NCBI GenBank assembly: GCA_013397455.1
Contig: VYZB01000370.1
Location: forward strand, 696,422-760,421
Origin: Crotophaga sulcirostris
Lineage: Eukaryota > Chordata > Aves > Cuculiformes > Crotophagidae
Reading direction: 5' to 3'
Length of the DNA: 64,000 nucleotides
Position 1 is the stretch's first letter, and the number at the start of each line of letters is the position of its first letter. The notes beneath the pieces are model-generated. The model worked only from the letters and a program-made list of their open reading frames with translations. It made no database searches and had not been told where the DNA came from. Made by a program: the position numbers and the translations under genes. Below are positions 50,850-63,437 of this stretch, piece by piece.

Positions 50850-51889
50850 GGCTACAGAGGTAGTTTCTGTCAGAAGCTACTAGAAGCTTTCTTCTGTGTC
50901 TAGTAAAGTCAATGGCAGCTGGTCGTAAGATGGACGTGCTACTGGTTGATCGGCAATGGTGGCAGCAACTCTGTGATACCACATTTAAAAGGGGAACTGA
51001 AAAAAAAAACCCTGCACAGGTGCAGCTGAAGAAAGGAGTGAGAATATGTAAGAGAAACAGCTCTGCAGACATCAATGTCAGTGAAGAAGGAGGGGGAGGA
51101 GGTGTTCCAGGCATTCGAGCAGAGATTCCTCTGCAGCCTGTGGTGAAGACCATGGTGAGGCAGGCTGCAGGCCATGGACATTAGCAGTGGGGCAGATATC
51201 CACCTGCAGCAAGCGGAGGACCCCGTGCTGGAGCAGGTGCATGCCCAAAGGAGGCTGTGACCCTGTGAGAAGCCTTTGCTGGAGTAGGCTTCTGGCAGGA
51301 TTTGTGGACCTGTGAAAAGAGAGGAGCCCATTGTGAAGCAAGTTTGCTGGCAGGACTTGTGACCCTGAGAGGGACTCACACTAGAGCAGTTTGTGAAGAT
51401 ATGTAGCCTATGGGGAGGACTCACATTGGAGAAGTTCATGTAGGACTGTCTTCCATGGGAGGGATCCCACGCTGGATGGGGGAAAAGTGTGAGGAGTCCT
51501 CCCCTTGAGTAGAAAGGAGTAGCAAAGACAATGTGCGACAAGCAGAACACATCCCTCATTTCTTGCCCCCCTGTGCCACTGGGAGTATGGGAAGTATAGA
51601 ACTGGGGAGTAGAGTTAAGCCTAGTAAGAAGGAAGGGATAGCGTGAAGGTGTTCGTAAGATTTAGTTTCTATTTCTCATTATTCTACATTGATTTGATTT
51701 ATAATAAATTAAATTAATTTTCCCCAACTTGAACGTGTTGTGGCTGTGGTGGTAACTGCTGAGTGATCTCCTTGTCCTTATCTCAATGCACGAATCTTTC
51801 ATATATTCTCTCCCCTGTCCAGCTGAAGAAGGGAGCGATAGATTAGCTTTGGTGGGCACCTCGTGTCCAGCCAAGGTCAACTCACCACA
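50850..51889 (+). mobile_element. Solo LTR of an avian endogenous retrovirus
   Basis: About 1 kb of GC-richer DNA is clearly unlike its AT-rich flanks and has the layout of an LTR type I recall as abundant in bird genomes. A TATA-like 'catttaaaag' lies near 50981. A long middle part (about 51060-51480) is made of degenerate 40-60 bp units with words such as 'ctgcagcc', 'tgctggagcagg' and 'gtgaccctg'. An AATAAA signal at about 51703 is followed by a T/G-rich stretch. The right end is 'ctcaccaca' at 51881-51889. No gag, pol or env sequence flanks it, so it is a solo LTR left by recombination. The left end is uncertain, and no target-site duplication could be confirmed. Overlapping ORFs (up to 206 codons, minus strand) are side effects of the repeated units. 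Confidence 0.75.
51698..51708 (+). promoter_or_regulatory. Polyadenylation signal within the LTR
   Basis: ATAATAAATTA lies between the unit-rich U3-like part and the GC-poorer tail, where an LTR normally carries the signal that ends retroviral transcripts. It gives the LTR orientation as plus. Confidence 0.6.
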
Positions 51890-54800
51890 ATTATCTGTTT
51901 ATTATAAAGGAAAATAAAATCCTGTAGTGGGAAATTGATGAAATGGTTTGGCTTTGGCTTTGATTGTATTTTTTTTTTAATTTATTTATCTGTTTTAAAG
52001 TGTATAAGATATGTATTTTCTTATCATGAAACTAAATAATCTTATCCAGTGATGTATGGAATTCTCCATTCCCACCCTAAACAAAGAGCTGATAAAACTT
52101 GCTTGACATATGTGGAGTACATGGTCTGAGTTAAGTGGAAGGTCATACTAAGTGGCCATAAATCCTTCCTGTTCTGAAAATGCTTATATTGTAAGTAAGT
52201 GACACAGATTCATCGGTAACTTTGTTATCCCAAACGTATGATAGTACCATATTTTTACTACATTATCATATTACATGTAGGAATTTTACACTATGTACAT
52301 CTAAATATATATATACTCATAGAGTATGCATACCACTTGCATAGAAATGTAAAAATATGATACATTGTTATTATCTCAAAATTCAGTTCTGAAAAATCTC
52401 TCTCATGGATCCTAATATGACTCTACAAATAAATTCTGTGTGGTGTCCAAATGGTCATCAACAACGCAGTTTAAACCCCCTGAAATGAATTGGAAGCTTT
52501 TCCTTTATCTTCAACAGATACTACCTATAACCTTGATTTAAGTTTAAATTTGACGTATACTTGTCCAAGTCATCTGGTAGTATGTGAAAATGTTCTCCTG
52601 TCTTAAGTTATTTATAATAAAAGGGAATGTTCCATATTTATTTGAATTTTTTGCAGTCTGTCTTTAAAAGTATACATATTTTTTTTTCCTTGTAATAGAA
52701 TTTAAGAGTCTAGAAATTCACAGAAACACATACATTCACATAAATTATTAGAGTTTTTGTATTGTTTTTCAAATGAAAGAATGTGAGAAAATGTTATCCT
52801 GGTTTATGTTGTAGAATTAAAATAGCAACATTCCATATGAAGCACTCTCAACTCTGTACTGCATTCTTTGTCTAAGCTACTTTTGGTGATTAGTCAATCT
52901 CTGATTAAGAAGGGGAAGAGGTATCTTGGTGGTCCACTTAAGATCAAGCAAGGACATTTTTCCTATGGCATTAACCTAAACCCAGAGCGACCGTGGTGAA
53001 AGTTACAAAATCTATGAACAATTAAAGCAATTGTAGGAAGGTTTTGTTTTTAAATCCTGATTTGTAGCATTAGATAATTTTCTTTTCATTGCTAGATATA
53101 AAGTATTGTGATGATAGTTCTAAAATGCATGAAATTATTTTCAGAAATTCACATCTGAATGCAATTATAGACCATATACAAAAGCTGTTATTTGAGAGAA
53201 AAAGATAGAATCACCATAATTTAGATATTTAAGTAATAATGTATTTTTTGTCTTTTTTATATAATGTCACAGGATTAAGTATACCACAAGGGTTTTTTAA
53301 CTCTGTGTGTGTTCATGCGTAATGCAGGGCAAGAAAAATAGAAAAAATAAACAAGACAGAGAATTGCAGGGCACACTTTAGTACTGTGGTGCTATATACA
53401 CTAAACTTTTGTTTGACCGAAGATCTATGTGCAAGAGCTACATGTCCAGGTTTACTACAGATAGCTTCCCACTGAAATTAAGCAGTGTAGCAACATATAT
53501 TCAAAGGTATAAGATTCTGTTTACAGTGTACCAGTAAAAAGACCCAGTAAAAATCAGTGGAAATCCTTCCAGAACAATCTGTCAGTTAGAACTCCAAATA
53601 AACTCAAATAAACGAGGTGATGTAGAGTAGCAGTAATTTATGGTAGATTGCAATAGGAAGAAAATATGCAGTCTATCACTCTGGAGGTTCTGTCTGAATG
53701 GATTTGATAACCAAATATTTTGACATCAGGTTAAAAATTCAGAAGAACATAATCATAATAGCAGCAGAAAATTATGGGTTTTTTTTGTCTTAAAATCAGA
53801 GTGCAAGCCTGTATCTTTCAAAAGAATATTATTTGAGATAGAGGAAAGGCAGATTTATCCGTGGTAAAATTATTTCAGCTGTCCTGTTATATTTCTGCTA
53901 TTATAAAATCACACACAAAACTATATTCCCTTCCTAGAGACACAAACTCCGTGGCCCTACTGAAGATATACATGCCTTTTAAGGTCAACAGATGAGAACA
54001 AGCAAGCAACGGGTGAATGGAACTGTGAACAAATATATATCCTCTTCAGAGTATAAGGGCATGCACAGTTAAAGTGATAATTGAGCTGAGCAATGACTAC
54101 AACTTTGTGCCATTGGCTATTTCACTCACACAGTGCTTAGTACATTGATTTCTAAATAAGAACCACAGCAAAATGGGTATTTAAAAAAAACAAAACCAAG
54201 CCCAAAGAAATAAAAAAAAAAAAACCAGTGTAGCTGGTTTACTTGTAGGTATGATTATTTTATACATTAGGAACTCAAAGTTTAAAATCAAAGCAATATC
54301 ACAATTGAAAGCACCTTCTTCCTGGCAATACCTGTGCAGAAAAGAGCACTATTCTAACTTCAAGAAAAGCTTGTGAAAGGTTATTTCTGTAAATAGACCA
54401 AGTCATGTTTATTTACTTGTTTTACTTCTCAGAGAATGTTTTGATGGGCTTCAACATCCCAGTAAATTGATCTATATATTTAAGATACCACAACAGCCAG
54501 GATAATGTAGGAGTGGAATCCATGGGAAGTTCTAATGCCATTTCTACCTCCCCTCTATTTCTCAGCAACGACATTGACTATGTCATTATAATACCCTTGG
54601 AAGTCTTTTTCATAAACTTCATTTTTAGATTTGGGCAAATTTTTTTTCCACTTTGAAAAAATACTTAAAAATATTTTTTTCTAATCCTAAATGAGGCCAA
54701 ACATCCAAATTTTAAAAAAATATTCAACAACTGTCCACACAAAATACTTACATTTGGTCTTTCAAAATGTTGAAAACATTTTTTTTAAGCCTTTCATTTA

Positions 54801-56988
54801 AGAAAAAAATCAGTTTAATTAGTTTGCAACTTGGAAAAACACACATTCAAACAGAAGACAAATATTATTTTTGCTTTGAAACCATTAAGATATTTTTTCA
54901 ATTAAAAAATCCAAAGCAATAGACTTGTCAAAACTAATCTTGTAAACAATTTTGCTCTCAACAGATAGGCATTTTCTGCCAACAAACACTAGGTCTTGTG
55001 CAAAGGTTTTGGTTATTTTGATTAATCTTCATATTCCAGCAAAAAATTATCTTAACAAGTACTGCCATTAATCTGTGCGACTAACAAACTGTAGAGCTAA
55101 ACTTAATATTTTCTAAATAAAGAGTACAGATGTTTAAGCTGTAGTTGTATATATCTGATAGTAGATCTCAGATAGATGCAAGATGGTATGGGGGTTGAAA
55201 AAAGTACATGAGTTCTTATTTATTAGTAGGATTAAATACCAGTGGCAAGGATTCCAGTACCATGCACAATCTTAAAGTCACCTTCCATGATTTAATGATA
55301 AAACTGAGTTAAATCAGAAGCAGATTAAATACTTACTTAATATGTCTGGTACGTACTACTTTTGGTTTTAAGACAAAAGAGTTCAAAGACCCAGAATTGT
55401 GCTGCCAGTACTAAAAAACAGTTAAATTTTCCATTTCTAGTTCAAAAGTTTCTAAGACATAGAGCAAGTTTTGTTATCACAGATGGCAGAGAAAAGGGAC
55501 ATCTCTAGAAATGAATATATTAAGAACAGTCTTAAATATAAGCATGTGAAGGATTTGCTAGATATTGCCATTTGACCTATATGATGTGTGTTTCAGGAAA
55601 TTTTTCAGATGTTCAGCATGGAATACATCCCATGAGGAGCTAAGCATGCTTCTCTTGTAGTAGGTGCAGTAGAGTTCATTTCTAAGAGGATCACAATTTC
55701 CCAGCAGACGTTAAGTCTGAAGTTCAGTTTGAAATGACTGTACACAGATTTAGATGTCTTTAGATAAGCACCAACAGCACATTCTATGCTAGAATCTCAT
55801 CATGTTCCAACAGTGAAGCATAGAGAACACTTTACCTCTGTGCTACTGCAGAAGGGCATGAGACTCTCACAGACTGTATGTTGCACCTACCAGCATTTTG
55901 TAAATGTCACAAATACCCTGTGATATTTTGATAGTAGAAGAAACTTATACATAGGCATCAGCGTCCAGAACTTATATGAAACCACACAAGTTTAGATATT
56001 TCATGTTGAAGATAATTTCTTTCCTGAATATGACACCAGGTACATCTAGCTCAAATGGGTACAGGAGAGCTTCAGGGCAACAATCTGTTGTCTTCCTGAT
56101 TGTTGTTGGACGCCCCATAAAGGTATCTAAAAGCGCAAGAATATGGTAGAACAATCCTTTCTGTCTAGCTAAATCTGGAATACATCAGCCTTTCCGTGGC
56201 ATGTGTTCACTGTCACACACATAGCTTAAAAGATTGTAGTTAGTTGAAATGATGGTGACTTAAGTCTAGTCTTGGCATAAGCAGTGATGGACCAGGAGCT
56301 TGAGACAACATAGCGGAAACATAATTGAAGACTGTCTCCAGGCACCTCTCTTTAAAGCAGAGGGATGTTGAAATCCCAGATGACTGGAAGAACAAAGACC
56401 CTAATTCCTTTCAACACAATAACCTAAGCTTGGGACTGGTATGTACTGACATGACGATGGAACGAGAGAGAGACTGAAGGGACATTTTGCAATCTCCCTG
56501 ACTAGTAGGGAAACACTGACAAAAGCCAGTGGAAAAGACTGAATTACTAAACAGAAGGATTCTCAATTGTATGTTCTCTTAAATCAGTCCTTTTGATTTT
56601 TTTCCTTTTCTTTTCCCTTTGCCTTTCTCTTTCAAGTAAAAATGTCCTTAGAAGAGAATTATTCTTCTGACATATTCTTGGAAAGCTGGAATAATGGAGA
56701 ACTCCTAAGTATTTTGCTTTGACTCTGATTGCCACGGAAAATGATTAGTAGATGTTCTTGGTAGAACACACACATAAAGGAGAGTGGGTAGAAGAAGGGA
56801 AAAGAGACAAAAAAAGAGAGGCATTGTTGAGAGGATAGATCTAGTTCTCAACTTTGTCTTCGTTACAGTATCTGTCTCTGTAGATAACTGACTGATTTTA
56901 GGTAAGGAAAAACTGAAACCAAAAGCAAAACCAATAACAGAAAAAAAAACCAAAAAAAGCAGCTTGCACAAAAATAAAAGGGACTGTT
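51890..56988. other. Unannotated AT-rich non-coding DNA
   Basis: No gene, RNA gene or repeat family is recognised in 5 kb. Low-complexity A-runs occur near 54181-54228, and several short (A)n/(T)n patches lie between 54640 and 54810. A purine/pyrimidine-biased stretch at about 56600-56640 gives a Lys/Arg-rich minus-strand ORF of no significance. Confidence 0.55.
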
Positions 56989-57605
56989 AACTGGTCGACA
57001 CACAGGAGAGAAGGGATATCATCCAAAGGGACCTTGATAGGCTTGAGAGATGGACATGTTCAAACCTCATGAAGCTCAACAAGTGTAAAGTTCTTCACTT
57101 GGGTTGGGGCAATCCCAAGCACAAATACAGGCTGAGTGGAGAGTGGATTGAGAGTAGCCCTGAAAAGAAGGACTTGGATGTCTTGGTGGGTAAAAGGCTC
57201 AACATGAGCCAGCACTGTGCACTTGCAGCCCAGAAAGCCAACTGCATCCTCCTAGGCTGCATAAAAAGCAGTGTGACAGGCAGGCTGAGGGACTTGATTC
57301 TGCCTGTATGCCTTATAGCTGCCTTCCAGTACTTAGAGGCCTATAGGAAAGCTAGGGAGGGGTTCTTTACCAGGGTGTGTAGTGATAGGTTGAAGGAAGA
57401 ACCTTTTTTCCTGTGAGGGCAGTGAGGCACTGGAACAGGTTGCTCAGGGAAGCTGCCAATGTCCCATCCCTGGAGGTGTTTAAGGCCAGGCTGGATGAGG
57501 CTTTGAGCAACCTGCCCTAGTGGAAGGCCTGGCCATGGCAGGGAGGTTGAAACTAGATAATCTTTAAGGTCATTACCAACTCAAACTGTTCTGTAATTCT
57601 ATGAT
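56989..57605 (+). mobile_element. CR1 retrotransposon, 5'-truncated and internally deleted
   Basis: A sense-strand CR1 copy. ORF2 codons run from the segment after the RT active site (about 57000-57065: [17 protein letters not shown]) through [48 protein letters not shown] and [18 protein letters not shown]. Then, at about 57310, the copy jumps directly to [17 protein letters not shown]. Full CR1 has about 65 more codons here (the LEYCVQLWSPQ...LSYEDRLRELGLFSLEKRRLRGD part). The 3' UTR (GGAACAGGTTGCTCAGGGA..., CATGGCAGGGAGGTTG) and the ATTCTATGAT end at 57605 follow. The deletion leaves the frame open, so a 115-codon ORF survives. It has no catalytic residues and would not be functional. Confidence 0.93.
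57069..57416 (+). pseudogene. CR1 ORF2 C-terminal fragment with in-frame deletion
   Basis: 115 codons of the CR1 ORF2 C-terminal region remain open. Recognisable blocks in order are [16 protein letters not shown] (residues 5-20), [15 protein letters not shown] (about 26-40), [17 protein letters not shown] (about 44-60), [18 protein letters not shown] (about 62-79), and then, after the deletion, [22 protein letters not shown]. The reverse-transcriptase core lies upstream and is absent from this copy, so the fragment has no enzymatic potential. Confidence 0.85.
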
Positions 57606-59708
57606 CCTCTTTGGTATGCTCCATCGCTTACTTATTGCTGCAGATTAAATAAAGTGAACAGGATAGTGGTTTTAGTCAAGAAAGTGAGAATACAGAGTGT
57701 TAACACTCAATTATAGAAAACAGAATAACTAATTCTAGATTTTAACCACTCAAGATTTCCTAGCTTCCATTTGACAATCACAAGAGGACTTAGGTATTCC
57801 TCATTGTTTCAGTAGATTTGGTCCAGATACTTTAGCACTGAATATTAAGTCTGGAGACTGGTGTTTAATTTTATTTCATAGATCAGTTAGGCAACCAAGG
57901 GAGCAGATAATTGGATAGTTGCAGTCTGCTCTTTACTATAGAGGGTCTTTTACAAATCTGACAGTCCACTTGTTTTTTGGATTTAGAGGCTGAATAATTC
58001 AACATAGAGAATAAATTTCAGACTTAGTTGTAATAACTTCTCAGTGCTCTTTAAGCGAAGAAAGCTGGTAGCAAAGAAGCTATAATATAGTTTCATTTCT
58101 AATGCAATTATAGATGTTGATGACCATGTAAAACCCCTCAGTGGCATTGAATAGGCTATCTCAGATGTCATTTATCTTATCTAACATATGCTGTTATGAC
58201 TGGCTTGAATACCTTAGTTCTTTGCCCCTCCAGCTCATTTCCTGGAAGTCGGGATATCAAAGGAGGAGCATAGGATCATTGTCTTTGGGATTCACTCCCT
58301 CTTGTGGCAGTAAGTCACAACTATTGATGTGGTTTACACACTTTGTGTCTTTAAGCTGTTTCTTCTTGTTATTGTTGTTGACTGAGGCAATGGCTATGTC
58401 AGTATTTAGTCTGATATCTGTAAAGACAACTAATACACTATTTTCACCTAACGTATTCATTAGTGTATAATCACAAATAATATACACATATTGCTATTGT
58501 ATGTACAGCAATAAATTGTCACATCACAGACATTTAAGAGCACTGATTTATTCTAAAGTGGAGTAAAAAAAATCTTTCCTGAAATATTACCCAATCACTT
58601 TTTAAAAAAGCTTACTTTTAAAGGCTTTGATACTACTACTAAATTGTCTTAGCATTTCAGTGACAATCTGCTGCAGATTCTCCATATGAAAATATAAGAC
58701 TTCATGGTACTGGATGTGTTTTGCAACGGTAGTGCATGCAGTGCTGAATAATGAGGTACTTAATATTCTGCAAAATGTCAAGTTTTTCAATTTGTGACAC
58801 CCAGGTTACTTCACCATAGTGAATAAAGTTTTATTTTTAAGCAACTTGAAATCAAAAATACATTGTACACTAGATTATGCTTTAAAATCTCAGTCTATTA
58901 ATCTTTTCTTTTTGATGTAACTATAAGGTTATCTGAATGTCCATTGGAGTGGGTAGGAGAGTGGTCATATGTTGTTGCTGGAGGTGTGGTCATGTGGTGG
59001 GTGTAAGGGTAGAAGCAATAGAAGCTATTACAATTTTGCAGACACTAATGTAAGAGACTTGCAAGACTAGTTGCTTAGTGGTCATTGTGACAGGTGGACC
59101 CCAATTCATATAACAAAATGAGACAAAAACTAGCTTAGCCTGAGAACTTAATATTTTTGGGTTTTTTTCAGTCAGAGCAGACTAGAAATCATGTTCAAAG
59201 GCTGAAGGAGACAAAAGGACCTCACCTGCCCTCTCTGCTCAAATTGTCCTTTCCCCAATCTTTTTCTGTGTGACAATATAACAGAATCATTCTTACATTA
59301 TGTAACTTCCATCAGGAGTGGTAAGATCGAAGAAGTAGATTGTTAACATACGAAAGAATTTGCAGAGTGTCAACTTTGTATACAAAATGCAGTACACAAA
59401 TTAAAAAAAAAAAAGATAAACTGTATAAATTTTGAATCAGATCCTTAAATCTCAGACCTGTGTTTTGTTTGTACTCCATGTCCTTATGAAAACTTTATTC
59501 ATTACTCTGAAGTACTTCCTTCTTAAAGTGATGGATTTATATTTAGTAATTGATTAACTATGAGATTGTTTTTATGTAAATTTTACCATCAAAAGTGAAA
59601 TGACTTGTCTAGGCTTTCTGTATAGACAATGCAGAGATATGTTCTTCCAGAGGGTGTTTCTGTCTGTTCCAGGACAGATATCAAAGGCAGTGAGGATGAA
59701 TTGGCTTT
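57606..59708. other. Unannotated non-coding DNA
   Basis: No gene or repeat family is recognised between the sense CR1 copy and the long antisense CR1. Open frames of 76-109 codons around 58141-58487 overlap on both strands and carry no motif. Confidence 0.55.
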
Positions 59709-60004
59709 TCATAAAATCATAAAACAGTTTGGATCGCAAGGGACCTTTAAACATCACCTAGTACAACCCCCACTCTCAGTGCAATAAGCAGGGACATCTT
59801 CACCCAGATCAAGCTGTCCAACCTGGCTTTAAATGTTTCCAGGGATGAGGCATCCACCACCTCTCTGGGCAATCTGTTCCAGTGCTTCACCACTACCAGC
59901 GAAAAAAACATATCTCGTCTTAATCTACTCTCTTTTAGTTTAAAATCACTACCCCTTATCCTTTTGCTGCAGGCCCTATTAAATAGTCTGTCCCCATCTT
60001 TCTT

Positions 60005-60226
60005 TTAAGCCTCCTTTAAGTACTGGAATGCTGCAACAAGGTCTCCCCGAAGTCTTCTCTTCTCCAGGCTGAACAACCTCAGCTCTCTCAGCCTGTCTTC
60101 ATAGGAGAGGTTTTCGATCTCTCTGGTCATCTTTGTGGCTGTCCTCTGCGCCCGATCCAACAGATCCGTTTCTTTCCTGTGTTGAGAGCTCCAGAGCTGG
60201 ACGCAGTACTCCAGGTGGGTTCTCAT
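60005..60226 (-). pseudogene. CR1 ORF2 C-terminal fragment
   Basis: 73 open codons of the CR1 ORF2 C-terminus: HLEYCVQLWSSQHRKETDLL, RAQRTATKM, LSYEDRLRELRLFSLEKR, then RGDLVAAFQYLKEA. This is exactly the segment missing from the CR1 copy at 57 kb. An earlier piece (LATQRASCILGCIKRSMTSR) is in another frame at about 60290, showing a frameshift. Confidence 0.85.
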
Positions 60227-60683
60227 GAGACCTGCTGGTCATGCTTCTTTTTATGCAGCCCAGGATACAGCTGGCTCTCTGGGTTGCGAGCACACATTGC
60301 TGGCTTATGTCCAGCTATTCATCCACTTGTCTTCCCTGTGTCTTAGCACAACTTCTAGGAGGACCTGTTCCATGATCTTTCCTGGCACAGAAATGAGACT
60401 GACAGATTGGTAATTCCAGGGTCCTCCTTTAAACTCTTTTTGAAAATGAGTGCACTATTTCCCTTTTCCAGTCATCAGGGACTTCACCTGATTACCATGA
60501 CTTGCTAAATAAGGTGGAGAATGTCTTCACAAGTACATCAGCCAGTTCCCTTGGTAACCTGGGATGCATCTTGTCAAGTCTCGTAGTCTTATGTATATTC
60601 AGGTTCCTCGGATGGTCACAAACCTGATCTTCTCTTACAGAGGGAAGGACTTTCCTCCCCTAGTCTTGTGGTACAATGTACAC

Positions 60684-60920
60684 TCAGGATATTTGGGAAG
60701 AGAGATTGCCAGCGAAGACTGAGGTAAAACATTTGTTGAGTACCTCAGCCTTCTCCTTATCCATTGTTACCAGTTTGTCTGTTGTGTTCTTCACATGAGT
60801 TATGCTTTCTTTGACCTGCCTTTTCTGGCTGATATACCTGTAAAATCTCTTTTTACTATTCTTTGCATCCGTCTGGCTATGCCTTGGCCTTTGTGATCCC
60901 ATCCCTACACAATCAGGCAA
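60684..60920 (-). pseudogene. CR1 ORF2 linker fragment between endonuclease and RT
   Basis: 78 open codons. KKRFYRYISQKRQVKES, then DKLVTMDKEKAEVLNKCFTS, then VFAGNLSS are the hallmark words of the CR1 (and related LINE) region between the two enzyme domains. The upstream continuation is cut off by the inserted element at 60936/60937 and resumes at 62159. Confidence 0.88.
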
Positions 60921-60936
60921 AGTTCCTATACTCCAC

Positions 60937-62158
60937 TGTCATGAAAGATTTTTTTAGATAAAATCTGTATTGCAATGTAAGTGCAACCTAGCAGAGTCTG
61001 ATGGCAGTCACTCTATTTTTTACTTCACGGAGGAAACATACAAAGAGAAAATTGGGGTTTATGTATTTGCGTTTAAAGGATTATATGTGTTTATATCTAA
61101 GTGATTTTATGTCCTCACCTCACTTTCTGTGTAGCTTAGCTAAGATTTCTAAGTTTCATCATGCTTATCCTTGATTCACTTGCTTTCCATCTGGGTGTCT
61201 GGCATTTGAATTCGAGGTTTCACAGAGCAGACTCCCAGACATCAGATTTTATATAATAATTTGAGTGGTACAGTATCACGGTGAGTGAGCTCTGGAGAGA
61301 AAGGCTGACACAAACAAAGAAATCCCTGAGTAATTATATCCTTATGTCCTTCCAGACCATTTACTCACCCCTTGTGTGATGGTTCTGTCCAGTAGTAATA
61401 TTTGGGTACGGGTTCTTCTTGTTTCTCATTGTCTTTCAAATAGGCTGTTATCTTGTCTAGTTTCAGCTATCATTGATGGTCTGTGTCCTTGAAGCCTCTG
61501 TATCTTCTTATTTATTTTGATTCTTCAGGCCCTATTTTGACTAAACTGGTACACATTTATGGCAAGCTTATATGGAAATTTACAGCTTGCAGCCTAATAC
61601 TTCAGGAAGTCTAGGTACTCATGCTAAATAAGGAAAGCTAAGCAAACAGCATACTAAACCACACAATATTATAACTCTAAATTATTTATTCTATTTAAAA
61701 CTTTACTTAATTAGACTGAATGACTCATGCCCACTAAAGAGGAGAGTTGCCTGTTGCAGTCCGGTTGCCATCCAGGGAGGATTCGAATGGGGCTCGCTAG
61801 AGATCTGTCATCGGTAAAAGGCTTCATTGCTTCAAGGAGGATCCTTGAGAGGTGTCCCCACGCAAGGGGAGATCATTGCCATCCAGCCACACTGCCTAGC
61901 AGAGCAAGCTCAAAGGAAGCTCACATAGGCTGTCATATTTATGGGATAGAACTGGTTAGCTCATTGTCGAATTGCATACAATAGAAGAAGTATGAACAAG
62001 GCTGCATTTTTTAACAACTTATTTGTTTTCATTGTGTCACTTTGCTCCCCGCAGGTTTCCTAGAGGAGTTCTTGATTCAGACATTTACTTCCTTTGGAGT
62101 CTGTACCAAACTGCTGCTGGTTTGATTAAGGGGGGGGTGGTCAAGTGCATCCATCACA
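60937..62158. mobile_element. LTR-like insertion (1,222 bp) inside the CR1 copy
   Basis: CR1 sequence stops at 60936 and resumes at 62159. The inserted DNA starts TGTCATGAAAG and ends GCATCCATCACA, i.e. TG...CA as in retroviral LTRs. The five flanking bases are TCCAC on the left and TCCTC on the right, a target duplication with one change. No viral coding sequence is recognised inside, so a solo LTR is the best reading. The middle (61727-61930) is GC-richer than its edges and holds 'cggttgccatccagggagg', which also feels LTR-like. The family and orientation are not determined. Internal ORFs of 82-85 codons are unrecognised. Confidence 0.65.
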
Positions 62159-62817
62159 TCCTCCCAGGATACCTGTACAAGTTTCCACTGCACGTACCTT
62201 TCCTTCTTGCCCTTTGCTTTGACCAGCAGGTCTTGACTCGGTCGTGCTGGTCTCTTACCTTCCTTTCCTGATTTCCTACACCTGGGGATAGACAGCTCTT
62301 GTGTTCTATAGAAAGCATCCTTAAAAGATCTGTCAGCTCAGTTCTGCTGCCTGATCTCTGAGCACAGTTTTGCAGGGGTTGCTATTGAGCAACACCTTGA
62401 AGATCTGTTTGCTCTCATAAAAAAGTCCTGACTTTAACCTTCGCCTGATCCATATCCCTCAGGACTGCAAACTCCACCAGCACATGACCACTGTAGTTCA
62501 GGGTACCTCCAATCTTGTCATCACATATTAGCTCACTTGCATTGGTGACAATCAAGTCCAGTATCATTTTACCTCTGGTAGGACTGTCTATTACCTGATT
62601 TATGCAGTTATCCTCAATGCATTCTCAGTCTCCTGGATAGCCTACAGCACATCATGCTGCTTTTCTAGCAGATATCAGGGTCTTGAAGTCCCCCCAGCAG
62701 GGCAAGAGTTTGTGAGGATGATGCCTCCTGTAACTGGAGTAAGAAGGACTTATCTATAGGCTCCTCTTGATTGAGTAGCCTGTAATACACACCAACCAAA
62801 AGGTTTTCTTTGTTTTC

Positions 62818-63018
62818 TCAGTCTCTAATTCTTACCTGTAAGTTTTCAAACTGCTTGAGGCTATTCTTCAGAGACAACTCTTCACACTCTATCCTTGATG
62901 TAGAGAATGTCTCCACCCCTCCTTCCTCACCTGTCTCTTCTGAACAGCCTGTAGCCATTGACAGCCACACTCCAGTCATGGGGTTTATCCCACCAAGTTT
63001 CAGTAATGGCAACTAGGT
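62818..63018 (-). pseudogene. CR1 ORF2 endonuclease fragment
   Basis: Minus-strand codons from 63018 read VAITETWWDKPHDWSVAV, NGYRLFRRDR and then a stop. This is the start of the LINE AP-endonuclease fold, where the Glu in TETWW is a catalytic metal ligand. After a frameshift, IECEELSLKNSLKQFENLQ continues the same domain in another frame. Further on, the SDH catalytic motif is SGH at 62484-62492, so the active site is lost as well. Confidence 0.87.
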
Positions 63019-63437
63019 AATATCTTTCTAGCAGCATGGTGGCTTCCAACTCCTCCCCTTTGTCACCTGTGTTGTGCTGTAGAGGCACTTCAGCTGATCT
63101 GTCAGCTGTGTCACCTTAGAGGAACACCCCTTAATCCCTTTGAGGCATTTCGCTGATGGTTCCTCGTTAGCTGTTGTTACCTCAGGAGTCCCTAGTTCAC
63201 CTCAGTAAGACTTCAAGTGTATTGCAGTATAGCCAGCCCAACTCAGAGTGACAGGTTGAGGGCCCTTGCTAGCACTCTGTCCCTCTAACTTTGATGTGTC
63301 ATTTCACAGCTTGTCACAGGTGAGCCTGTCTGATATTATCCCCCTTCCCATTAAGTCTGGTTTAAAGCTCTCTCAATGAGCCCTGCTAGCTCATGAGCAA
63401 AGACCCACTTCCCCCTTTGAGAAAGGTGTATCCCACC

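Noticed and set aside
50939..51559. 206-codon minus-strand ORF
   Set aside because: It lies wholly inside the solo LTR and is antisense to it. It has no viral or cellular domain, and several overlapping frames are open because of the repeated units.
61727..62271. Two 82-85 codon ORFs as a possible small gene
   Set aside because: Both lie mainly in the inserted LTR-like element, and the second crosses its border into CR1.
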